A stretch of 33,471 bases of DNA from Candidatus Aenigmatarchaeota archaeon (GTDB lineage: Archaea > Aenigmatarchaeota > Aenigmatarchaeia > JACPZZ01), in the NCBI GenBank assembly GCA_016195275.1, contig JACPZZ010000030.1, positions 1 through 33,471 on the forward strand, given 5' to 3'. The stretch's first letter is position 1, and each line of letters opens with the position of its first letter. Shown piece by piece: positions 8,933 through 17,376 of this stretch. The notes beneath the pieces were generated by a model, which saw only the letters and a program-made list of their open reading frames with translations, was not told the DNA's origin and did no database searches. The position numbers and the translations under genes are program-made.

Positions 8933-10126
8933 ATGGTTAACTTAACCGGGAAAAACGTCTTCGCCAAAGTGGACATGAACTCCTCTTTCGACGAGAAGAC
9001 GGGCTATTTCCGCGACATAGAAAAGATACTGCAAGCTGTTAAGACGATAAAATTTGCCTTTGAAAAAGGTGCGCGTTCCGTGATAGTCGCATCGCACCAG
9101 GGCGACCAGGGCAAGAACGAAACGCTAAAAAACCATGTCGTAGCCATTAAGCTCCACTTGCCGCACGTGGACATAAAATTCGCGGGCTTTCGGGCTTCTT
9201 CAGACATAACTGGCATGCTCGGCGGCAATGCTGTTGTTATTCTGGAAAACACCAGAAGCGACGAAGAGGAATGGAATTTTACTGATGTAAAAGAAACGAA
9301 AATGTACCGGATGATAAAACAAATCCCCAACCTGGCTTTTCTCAAAGACGACCCAGCTTCCCACAGAAAAGAATTGACAACATACCACATACCTAAAATG
9401 CTGCACGAAGAGGGCTGTGAAGTCGTCGCAGGCCCTGTTCTGCAGGAAGATATAGAACTTGCCGCCAAGGTCACCAAGATTCTGGAAGAAACGGACTCGT
9501 TTGCCATACTGGGCGGCAAAAAACTGCCCGACCAGCTCGAGATCTTGCCGCAAATGCTGAAAAAGTTCCCTCGCATGCGCGCGATGCTTGGCGGCCTGTT
9601 CTCGGTCTACGTGGAGCGGGCGCAGGGCAAAAACGTCGGAGAAAACGAAAAATTGTGGAAGGACGAAGAAAAGCTTCTCGAAGCTGCAAAATCAATGATA
9701 AACGAATTCAACGGCCGCATAATGCTGCCCTCGGATTATTGCATAAACAACGGTTTCGGTTGTGTGTGCGCGCCTGTTAGCGAGCTTGCCAATGGAAAGG
9801 TTATTGACATAGGGCCGGATACAATCTTGAAATACATGGAGACCATAAGCTCTGCAAAAAACGCAAGCATTCTAATCAACGGTGCAACAGGATTTTACGA
9901 GGCCGCGCCTTCAATAAACGAACCCGGGATGCGCGGCGCTGCTCACGTTTATTCTGAAGCGTTCGACGAAAAGCACGGTCACATTGTCATGGGCTTTGGC
10001 GGCGATTCGATGGTCGTGTTTAACCGCCTCGGATTTAAACCGCACGTCAACAGTTCTTCTGGAAAAGCTTTTTTCAAGCGCGTGATCTACGGACCTTACT
10101 ACGGCCTGGAGTGGTTGAAAAAATAA
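8933..10126 (+). CDS. pgk: Phosphoglycerate kinase (highly divergent)
   Basis: KVDMN, VASHQGDQG, VILENTR, ILGGKKL, LINGATGFYE, MGFGGDS; next to gapdh and tpiA. Confidence 0.82.
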   Translation: MVNLTGKNVFAKVDMNSSFDEKTGYFRDIEKILQAVKTIKFAFEKGARSVIVASHQGDQGKNETLKNHVVAIKLHLPHVDIKFAGFRASSDITGMLGGNAVVILENTRSDEEEWNFTDVKETKMYRMIKQIPNLAFLKDDPASHRKELTTYHIPKMLHEEGCEVVAGPVLQEDIELAAKVTKILEETDSFAILGGKKLPDQLEILPQMLKKFPRMRAMLGGLFSVYVERAQGKNVGENEKLWKDEEKLLEAAKSMINEFNGRIMLPSDYCINNGFGCVCAPVSELANGKVIDIGPDTILKYMETISSAKNASILINGATGFYEAAPSINEPGMRGAAHVYSEAFDEKHGHIVMGFGGDSMVVFNRLGFKPHVNSSSGKAFFKRVIYGPYYGLEWLKK

Positions 10127-10141
10127 TTCGGGGGTATTGAA

Positions 10142-11173
10142 ATGATTTCGGTGTGCGTAAACGGTTACGGAACAATTGGAAAACGCGTAGCAGACGCTTT
10201 GGGCAGGCACCCTGAAATAAAACTTGTCGGAGTTTCAAAATTCACGCCTGACGCGGACGCGCGGATCGCATCGTCAAAAGGCATCAGGATTTTTGTTCCA
10301 AAGGAAAATCACGACGCTTTCGTGAAATTTGGCATTCAGCCAGCCGGCGACACCGAAGAAATGATCGACGTTTCCGAAATCATTATAGACGCTTCCCCTG
10401 ACAAAAAAGGGATCAAAAACAAGGAGGAAATATACGTTCCGAAAGGCAAGCGCGCGATATTCCAGGGCGGCGAAAAGGAGAACGTTGCCGAAGTAAGTTT
10501 CAATGCGCGCAGCAATTTCAACGCAGCCAAAAACAAAAATTACGTCCGCGTAGTCAGTTGTAACACAACAGGATTATGCAGGATTATAAAACCGATGCTG
10601 GAAAACCGTGACGACCTGGAAAGGATATCCGTTTCATTGATAAGGCGCGGTTCGGACCCGAACGATTCCAAAGGATCCGCATTAAACTCTGTCGAATGGG
10701 AATCCAATTCACATCACGCGCACGACGTGCAAACTGTGTTAGGTTCGCTTCCCATAACGACAACCGCTTTCAAGGCCCCGCAAACATTGATGCATGTTCA
10801 TTCCATATCAATGCGTTTCAAAGACGCTGCGCCGTCAAAACAGGACGTGGAAAATATCTACGCAAAAGAATCGCGTGTCGCTTTGCTTCGTACCGCGTCA
10901 TCGACAGCGGACATCATTGAAAAGGCCCGCGACCTGGGCTTCAGCAGGAACGATATCTTCCTGGTAAACCTGCACTCAAACACCATAGTATCCGACAAAA
11001 ACGAGCTATCAATGGCGATAACAGTCCCGCAGGAGTCGATAGTTACGCCTGAGGATGTTGATGCTGCTGTATCCATGTCCGGCTTGATGAACCAGGAAAA
11101 TTCCATGGAATTAACAAACAAGATCATGGGGCTCGGCAACATTAAGAGCAAATTGGAAGCCGCGTTCGGTTGA
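10142..11173 (+). CDS. gap: Archaeal (type II) glyceraldehyde-3-phosphate dehydrogenase
   Basis: VCVNGYGTIGKRVADAL, IFQGGEK, VVSCNTTGLCRI (active-site Cys), RRGSDPNDSKG. Confidence 0.95.
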   Translation: MISVCVNGYGTIGKRVADALGRHPEIKLVGVSKFTPDADARIASSKGIRIFVPKENHDAFVKFGIQPAGDTEEMIDVSEIIIDASPDKKGIKNKEEIYVPKGKRAIFQGGEKENVAEVSFNARSNFNAAKNKNYVRVVSCNTTGLCRIIKPMLENRDDLERISVSLIRRGSDPNDSKGSALNSVEWESNSHHAHDVQTVLGSLPITTTAFKAPQTLMHVHSISMRFKDAAPSKQDVENIYAKESRVALLRTASSTADIIEKARDLGFSRNDIFLVNLHSNTIVSDKNELSMAITVPQESIVTPEDVDAAVSMSGLMNQENSMELTNKIMGLGNIKSKLEAAFG

Positions 11174-11201
11174 AATAAATTAAGATGGGGTTGGTGTACG
11201 A

Positions 11202-12293
11202 ATGAAGACTACGATAACAGTGATAAAGGCTGACATAGGCTCTATAGGCGGGCACACAAGGCCGTCCGAAGAACTTTTGAACAGCGTGAAAAAATATGTC
11301 AGTGATGCTAAAACAGCAGGCCTGATAATTGACAGTTACGTCGGCTACGCAGGCGACGACATACATATCGTAACGACGCACACCAAAGGTGTGAACAACG
11401 CCGAAATACACAAATTGGCCTGGGACGCATTCAGCAAAAGCGTGGCTGTTGCGAAGGAGCAGGGTTTGTACGGCGCAGGCCAGGACTTGCTGGTAGATGC
11501 ATTCTCGGGAAATGTAAGAGGAATGGGGCCGGGCGTGGCGGAAATGGAATTTGACGAGCGCCCGAACGAGGCCTTTGCCGTGTTCGCGGCGGATAAAACA
11601 GAGCCGGGCGCGTTCAACTATCCCCTGTTTACAATGTTTTGCGACATAAAATCAAACACAGGCTTGTTGATTAACCCGTCGCTTGCGAGAGGCGTTGTAT
11701 TTACAATAATGGATGTGATGAAAAACCGTGTTGTCGAACTGGAAACGTGGAACCAGATGCCGGAAATTGCAGCGATTTTGATGTACCCCGGCCGCTACGT
11801 CGTTGAGTCGGTGAAAACAAAGGACGGCGAACCGATCGTGTCCGCAACAACCGACCGTTTGCACAACATCAAAGGGACTTATGTGGGCAAGGATGACCCG
11901 GCCATGGTCATAAGGTTGCAAAAAACGTTTCCCGCTACAGAGGAGGTATGCTACGCATTCAAGGACGCGCACTTTGTTGCCGGCGACACGCGCGGATCCC
12001 ATCATATGACACTGATGCCGGTTAGGATAAACACGACCGCAACGTCCTACTTTTGCAATCCGCTCGTGTCCGCATTGCTGTTTAGTTCGCACAACGGGAA
12101 ATTAACAGGCCCAATCGACGGCTTCGAAGGATCTAACTGGGATTTGGTAAGGCAGAAAGCTGCGGAAAAGTCGGAAGGCATGCGCGCGCAGGGCTTCGTG
12201 CACCCGGCAACGCTGATCCCCGAAGAGCTGGAATACAACCAGGGCTACCAGGAGATAATGGGCCGCATAGAAAAATTATTCAGGCAGCGTTAA
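11202..12293 (+). CDS. fbp: Fructose-1,6-bisphosphate aldolase/phosphatase
   Basis: TVIKADIGSIGGHTRPSEEL, VGYAGDDIHIVTTH, YVGKDDPAM, RGSHHMTLMPV. Confidence 0.95.
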   Translation: MKTTITVIKADIGSIGGHTRPSEELLNSVKKYVSDAKTAGLIIDSYVGYAGDDIHIVTTHTKGVNNAEIHKLAWDAFSKSVAVAKEQGLYGAGQDLLVDAFSGNVRGMGPGVAEMEFDERPNEAFAVFAADKTEPGAFNYPLFTMFCDIKSNTGLLINPSLARGVVFTIMDVMKNRVVELETWNQMPEIAAILMYPGRYVVESVKTKDGEPIVSATTDRLHNIKGTYVGKDDPAMVIRLQKTFPATEEVCYAFKDAHFVAGDTRGSHHMTLMPVRINTTATSYFCNPLVSALLFSSHNGKLTGPIDGFEGSNWDLVRQKAAEKSEGMRAQGFVHPATLIPEELEYNQGYQEIMGRIEKLFRQR

Positions 12294-12295
12294 AG

Positions 12296-12955
12296 ATGTC
12301 CATTTTCGTGATAAACTTTAAATCGTACCAGGAAATGCTCGGCGAAAGCGGAAGAAAACTTGCAGAACACTCAAAAAAAATCTCCTCTGGCCTTGGCGTG
12401 AATATTGTAATCGCGCCGGCGTTTACAGACATAAGGTTTTTATCAGGCATCGTTCCTGTAATAGCGCAGCACATAGACAGCGCGGAGCCGGGCGCGCACA
12501 CCGGTTCAATAACAGCGGAATCGGTTAAAATGGCCGGTGCAATAGGAACCATTATCAACCATTCCGAAAGGAAACTCAGTTTTGAGGACATTGAACTGTG
12601 CATTGCGCGGGCAAAGAAAAACGATCTTATGACGATTTGCTGCGCCGATTCGCCGGAAACTGCAGCTTCAATCGCCAAGTTAGGGCCGGACTATGTTCTT
12701 ATAGAACCGCCGGAACTGATAGGAACCGTGAATTCTGTTTCAAAAACAAGTCCGGAAATAATAAAACGCACTGTAGAGCTTGTGAAATCCGCAAACCAGA
12801 ATGTCGGTGTAATCTGCGGAGCCGGCGTTTCAACAGGCGAAGACGCGCGCATAGCGAAATCGCTGGGTGCAATAGGCGTTGCCGCCGCATCGGCCGTTGC
12901 GAAATCAAAAACGCCCAAGCGTGTGATAGAAGACGTAGCAAGCGGTTTAGTTTAA
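12296..12955 (+). CDS. tpiA: Triosephosphate isomerase (archaeal type)
   Basis: FVINFKSYQEMLG, AQHIDSAEPGAHTG, INHSERKL, IEPPELIGT, CGAGVSTGED. Confidence 0.93.
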   Translation: MSIFVINFKSYQEMLGESGRKLAEHSKKISSGLGVNIVIAPAFTDIRFLSGIVPVIAQHIDSAEPGAHTGSITAESVKMAGAIGTIINHSERKLSFEDIELCIARAKKNDLMTICCADSPETAASIAKLGPDYVLIEPPELIGTVNSVSKTSPEIIKRTVELVKSANQNVGVICGAGVSTGEDARIAKSLGAIGVAAASAVAKSKTPKRVIEDVASGLV

Positions 12956-13668
12956 CTAGCCAGTTTTACAGCCCCGTATTTTTCATAATACTCAACCCAT
13001 AGCCTCTTGTTTTCTGCGCTGACCTTGTCTTTCATGACTTCGAATATATCGCTCATTTTTATTATCGGGAAAACGTTTATTCCGTAATCCCTTGCCATCA
13101 TTTCAGAAGCGCTTAAATCCTGCACATCCACGGCATCGCCCATTTTTTCCTGGCGGTCAACAGCTATGACCATGCCCGCTATTTTGTAATCGCCAAGCGC
13201 TTTCAGCTTCTCTATCGCTTCTGTTTTCGTTTCTCCGGTAGTTATCACGTCATCCACAACCAGTATCCTGCTGCCGGGTTTGAAATGGCTGGCACCGATG
13301 ATTATCTGGTCAGCCTTCTTGTCCCCATACGCTTTCATTTCCTTCCTGTCATAGATAAGCCGCCTATTGATGCCGTATAACTCACTTAACCCCTCGCAGG
13401 CTAGCGCAGCGAGTGTTATTCCCCTGTAGGCAAGGCCGAACACGAAATCAAAATCTTCGATTCTCCCTTCTTTCAGGAGTTCCATTATTTTTTGCGCAAA
13501 CGCTGTTTTTATCTTATTCAGGGATTTTCCGTCAGTCAGGTGTCCCATGTTCACATAATTCGGAGACTTGCGGCCCATTTTGAAAACGAAAAGGTCGCCT
13601 TTTCCCCTGGAAAATTTTATCGCACCTTCAGATGTTAAGAATTTTACAAAATCCTCCTCAAGGCTCAT
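12952..13668 (-). CDS. pyrE: Orotate phosphoribosyltransferase
   Basis: FGLAYRGITLAA, YDRKEMKAYGDK, ILVVDDVITTGETKTEAI. Confidence 0.92.
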   Translation of the reverse strand: MSLEEDFVKFLTSEGAIKFSRGKGDLFVFKMGRKSPNYVNMGHLTDGKSLNKIKTAFAQKIMELLKEGRIEDFDFVFGLAYRGITLAALACEGLSELYGINRRLIYDRKEMKAYGDKKADQIIIGASHFKPGSRILVVDDVITTGETKTEAIEKLKALGDYKIAGMVIAVDRQEKMGDAVDVQDLSASEMMARDYGINVFPIIKMSDIFEVMKDKVSAENKRLWVEYYEKYGAVKLAS

Positions 13669-14588
13669 GCCATGACCCTCCTGTTGATTTCCTCAGCTAT
13701 CAAAGATGAGATTGACACGCTGCTGACAGGCGTTTCTATAGAATCGCTTACAACAACCGCGTCTGTTTTGTTCCTCAGTATCTCAAGCGAGTTGCCGTTA
13801 AAAAGCCCGTGCGTCGCCGCAACAGCTATGCTTTTTGCGCCTTCTGCCCTGACTTTATCCACGGCCTTGACCATTGTGGAACCGGACGCTATCATGTCGT
13901 CCATGATTATTACCCTCTTGTCTTTAAAGTTGACATCGCTCCTGATTTCGCTGACTGCGTACTCCTTTTTGCGACCCGGACACCTGCATTCTGTTTCCGG
14001 TTTCCCGCAGTCAGGGCAAACCTTGTTCTTTGTCATGAATAAAGATTTACCGGTCGCGTATTGTATCATTTCAGACGATCCCATGTCCGGCCCGATGACA
14101 ATTGCTTCGCCGATTTTACCGCTTAAAGAGTCCAGCAAAATCCTGGCCGCCGACACATTAACCCCGTCCATGCCATGCAAGGTGAATTTTCCAGCTTTTC
14201 TATGGAAATGTGCGTCAGCCGTTATTAAAAACGAGATGCCCGAGGTCCTGAGCAGCTTCATCACAACCTCGAGGCTTGACGCTCCCCCATTCTGGAAAAC
14301 CTTATCCTGCCTTGAGTAGGCCAGATAAGGAATTACAGCAGAAAGGTTCTGCGCGCCTTTCCGGATCGCGGCGTCCGCAAGCAGCATAATCTCCATCAGG
14401 GAATCGTTTTGATTGGGATAACAAGTCTGCACGATTATGGCGTTTTCTCCGGCAAGCTCGTTGTCGATTCTGATATAGGTCTCCCCGTCCTGGAATTTTT
14501 TTGCATGCGCTTCTGCGACACGGCAGCCTGATGCCTGCGCTATGCGCGCCGCAAGTTTTGTTGAGTTGGAGCCGGGTATAACTATCAT
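13665..14588 (-). CDS. prs: Ribose-phosphate pyrophosphokinase (PRPP synthetase) with a Cys-rich loop insertion
   Basis: PYLAYSRQDK, TADAHFHRK, GPDMGS, RVIIMDDMIASGSTM; overlaps pyrE by 4 bp. Confidence 0.93.
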   Translation of the reverse strand: MIVIPGSNSTKLAARIAQASGCRVAEAHAKKFQDGETYIRIDNELAGENAIIVQTCYPNQNDSLMEIMLLADAAIRKGAQNLSAVIPYLAYSRQDKVFQNGGASSLEVVMKLLRTSGISFLITADAHFHRKAGKFTLHGMDGVNVSAARILLDSLSGKIGEAIVIGPDMGSSEMIQYATGKSLFMTKNKVCPDCGKPETECRCPGRKKEYAVSEIRSDVNFKDKRVIIMDDMIASGSTMVKAVDKVRAEGAKSIAVAATHGLFNGNSLEILRNKTDAVVVSDSIETPVSSVSISSLIAEEINRRVMA

Positions 14589-15379
14589 GCTGTTCCCGCC
14601 TTTCCCAGCATTTCATTATAATTTTTAAGCCTGCTTTTTACATCGTCCGAGAATATGACATCCCTTCCAAGGCTAACCAGCGGGTTTTCTGCCGGTTTTA
14701 TTTTTTCTATTTCGCCGCCTTGCGGGCCGAGTCCCTGCAAAAGGAACACTTTATCGTTTCCGGCCAGTCTCTGCACATTGGATATGTGCTCAGCCTTCAC
14801 AAAATTCGTAATGCCCACAACGCAGCCGTCCGCTCCTGTTGTTTTCACCTCTTTCGCTATACGCAGATAATATTCCTCGCCGTCCAATTTTGACAATATC
14901 GTCTTTTCCGCCTCCGGGTTTGACATTACAGTCAGCACTATGACTCCTAGACCCTTCCGGTGCGCATAGCTTGTGGTTTGCGCGGTGTTGCCTGCGAAAG
15001 GTGAGAATGTGAAAGCGTCGAACCCCATTTTTGATATCCAGCTTATCGCAGCCTCGTTGGTAGAGCCTATGTCCGACAGCTTGTGGTCCAAAATCGCCAG
15101 CAACCCGTGGTTTTTTGCGGCCTTGGAGATCTTTGCAAGTATTTTGGTATCGTTTAGGAAATATTGCGTATTCGGTTTTATGGAACAGCAGAGGTCAGAA
15201 ACTTTTTCTATAAGATCAAGTGAGAAATTTAGTATTGTTTCCGAATCGCTTTCCGACAGGAAATTTTTTGGTATCGTGTGGCTGCTGCGGTGCCATGGCA
15301 GGGCAGGATCCAGATTAATGTTTATTATGCTGCCCTTTTCGTCGGACGCTTTCCGATATTTTTCAAGAAACGTTTCCAT
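14585..15379 (-). CDS. pyrF: Orotidine-5'-phosphate decarboxylase
   Basis: ININLDPA, SIKPN, LDHKLSDIGST (DxKxxD), GLGPQGGE. Confidence 0.9.
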   Translation of the reverse strand: METFLEKYRKASDEKGSIININLDPALPWHRSSHTIPKNFLSESDSETILNFSLDLIEKVSDLCCSIKPNTQYFLNDTKILAKISKAAKNHGLLAILDHKLSDIGSTNEAAISWISKMGFDAFTFSPFAGNTAQTTSYAHRKGLGVIVLTVMSNPEAEKTILSKLDGEEYYLRIAKEVKTTGADGCVVGITNFVKAEHISNVQRLAGNDKVFLLQGLGPQGGEIEKIKPAENPLVSLGRDVIFSDDVKSRLKNYNEMLGKAGTA

Positions 15380-16082
15380 GATTAATCGCCTCATAGTGCG
15401 CATTTTTGGGTCTAAGGTGCATTACGCCTCTCTTTGTTCCTATTATGGCATGGCTTGCCATTAATATGAAAAGCCCTGTTTCCAGTACGCCGCTGGTTTT
15501 CTTCAGCCTCCTTTCCGCGTAGCTAAGGTCTGTTTTCCCTGTGTTCAGGTCCAGTATGAAATTTCCGCTATCCGTGATAAAAGGCTTTCCGTTCACATTC
15601 CTGAGCGCGGGCTTGAAATCCTTCAGGGCGTCAATTATGCCGGGATAGCTGTCTTTTGATATTTCTATGGGCAGGATTCCTTTTTTCCCCAGGCGTTTCA
15701 CCATTTTCGATTCGTCCGCTATTACGACAAAGATGCCCGCTTTCGACGCGACAACCTTTTCACGCAGCAATGCACCGCCGTATCCTTTTATCAGGTTTAA
15801 TTCCGGATCGATCTCGTCCGCGCCGTCTATTGCGATGTCTATTTTCTCCGCCTTTTCCGCAGGCAAAACCTTTAAACCCTGCTCTTTAGCAAGTTTTTTT
15901 GTTTCCCGCGAAGTGGGTATTCCAAAAAATTCCAGGCCGTTCTTGGCCCTTCTTCCAAGCTCTTCGAGTAAAAATTTGCATGTGCTTCCTGACCCTAGGC
16001 CTGCAATCTGCCCGCTCTGCACAAGCTTCGCAGCCTCGATCGCAGCCATTTTTTTCAGGGCATCCGAATCTGAACCACGCAT
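15363..16082 (-). CDS. rpiA: Ribose-5-phosphate isomerase A
   Basis: GLGSGSTCKFLLEELG, DIAIDGADEIDPELNLIKGYGGALLREK, PIEI, ETGLF. Confidence 0.93.
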   Translation of the reverse strand: MRGSDSDALKKMAAIEAAKLVQSGQIAGLGSGSTCKFLLEELGRRAKNGLEFFGIPTSRETKKLAKEQGLKVLPAEKAEKIDIAIDGADEIDPELNLIKGYGGALLREKVVASKAGIFVVIADESKMVKRLGKKGILPIEISKDSYPGIIDALKDFKPALRNVNGKPFITDSGNFILDLNTGKTDLSYAERRLKKTSGVLETGLFILMASHAIIGTKRGVMHLRPKNAHYEAINHGNVS

Positions 16083-16101
16083 AGTAAGGCCTCGTCAACT
16101 A

Positions 16102-16121
16102 CCACCTAACAAGTTAGGTGG
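16102..16121. repeat. 9-bp stem / AA-loop hairpin at the tnpB 3' end (IS605-type right-end hairpin)
   Basis: ccacctaac-aa-gttaggtgg; the tnpB stop codon lies inside the stem. Confidence 0.8.
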
Positions 16122-17248
16122 CTTGTAACTATGCTCTGTTGCAGTTGTGCTTTTGCACCAGCAACATCATCACACGAAACGTATGGGCTGTTGACAGAAG
16201 CCCTACCAAGCAAGGCATTGCCGAGCATGGCGATGTTCCTTGACGCATTGAGGTCTGCATCAAGATTAAGCCCGCATTTGTGACAGGAGAAAAGATTTCC
16301 ATGCCTGAAAGACTTTTGAGTTGTAGCACAGACAGAACAGGTCTGACTTGTGTAGGCGGGATTCACGAAGATGGTCCGCTTTCCGATGTCTCTGGTTTTG
16401 TATTCAACAAATCTTTGGAGTTGCCTGAAAGACCAGCTTCCGAGCTTCTTGTTGAATTTCCTGCCGAATTTTCTGTCCTTTCTGACAGACAGTTTTTCAA
16501 AGACGAACGTATTGTTTTTGCTATTTATAATCGTCTTGCTTATTTGATGGTTGATATCAGCAACGAAACGGTTTTCTCTCCCGCTTATTTTCTTGAGAAG
16601 TCTTTTTGCGGAACGAGTGCCTTTTTGCTGGAGTTTCCTTCGCATATAGAAAAACTCTCCTTTTCTCCTCTTCAAATGTTTGGACGCATAAAATGTATTA
16701 TCGGAACAGACAGCAATCTTGTTGATGCCACAGTCGATGCCGAGTGTTTTGATTCTTTTGTATTTGAACTGTTTATCTTTGATTTCAATAATAAGTTTGC
16801 ACAAAAAGAAATCCTGTCTTGGCGCAAGAACCATACCTTTGACAGTTCCAAAAGCGTATTTTTTGAAATGCTTTGGAATAGTTATTTGAAACTTTTTTCT
16901 GCCTTCAATCGTGCTTACGCTAATAATTCCCTGTTTGAGTTTAGGTGTATAAGTCCTTGCATTGTATCTGACAGAGCCATTAATCCTCTTGACAGGTTTG
17001 TTTCTTTCAAACCCGCTTCTTTTGAGAATATCGCTTGCCTGGTCTCTTGCACACTGGACGAGGGAACTTTGAAGAGAAGGATATGTCCTGCGAAGAAGCC
17101 TATAGGAATGTTTGTGCAATTCGTTTTTGTTGAAAGTCTTGGTTTCCCAGCCAATATCTATGCAATCCTGGACAGCCTTGTTAAAAATTGCTGTTGTTTT
17201 ATTGAGATTTTCATCATGCGGAATTTTAACAGCTATGGTTCTTTGCAT
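16106..17248 (-). CDS. tnpB: TnpB-family RNA-guided nuclease / IS605-IS1341 accessory protein (no tnpA nearby)
   Basis: LGIDCGINKIAV (RuvC-I), FVFEKLS (RuvC-II), TCSVC...FSCHKCG zinc ribbon, LDADLNASRNI (RuvC-III). Confidence 0.95.
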   Translation of the reverse strand: MQRTIAVKIPHDENLNKTTAIFNKAVQDCIDIGWETKTFNKNELHKHSYRLLRRTYPSLQSSLVQCARDQASDILKRSGFERNKPVKRINGSVRYNARTYTPKLKQGIISVSTIEGRKKFQITIPKHFKKYAFGTVKGMVLAPRQDFFLCKLIIEIKDKQFKYKRIKTLGIDCGINKIAVCSDNTFYASKHLKRRKGEFFYMRRKLQQKGTRSAKRLLKKISGRENRFVADINHQISKTIINSKNNTFVFEKLSVRKDRKFGRKFNKKLGSWSFRQLQRFVEYKTRDIGKRTIFVNPAYTSQTCSVCATTQKSFRHGNLFSCHKCGLNLDADLNASRNIAMLGNALLGRASVNSPYVSCDDVAGAKAQLQQSIVTSHLTC

Positions 17249-17376
17249 ATTATTTCATTAGAAGTGAGAATATTTATAGAAAACCATACTGCCGGACAAA
17301 GGCTGGATAATCAGGGAGCTTCGTGTCATGCCGGGGCATATACACCTGTTTATTTCTACACCTCCTTACGAATCGC

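Larger units (their letters stand above)
16083..17350 (-). mobile_element. IS605/IS1341-like element carrying only tnpB (limits approximate)
   Basis: tnpB with right-end hairpin at 16102-16121; ATGCCGGGGCAT hairpin-like sequence near 17333 on the left side; sits between gfo and rpiA. Confidence 0.65.

Noticed and set aside
9004-9576. 190-aa minus-strand ORF over pgk
   Set aside because: Antisense to pgk; no domain motif or separate promoter visible.
13672-14319. 215-aa plus-strand ORF
   Set aside because: Antisense to prs; hydrophobic Ser/Leu-rich composition is a by-product of the sense codons.
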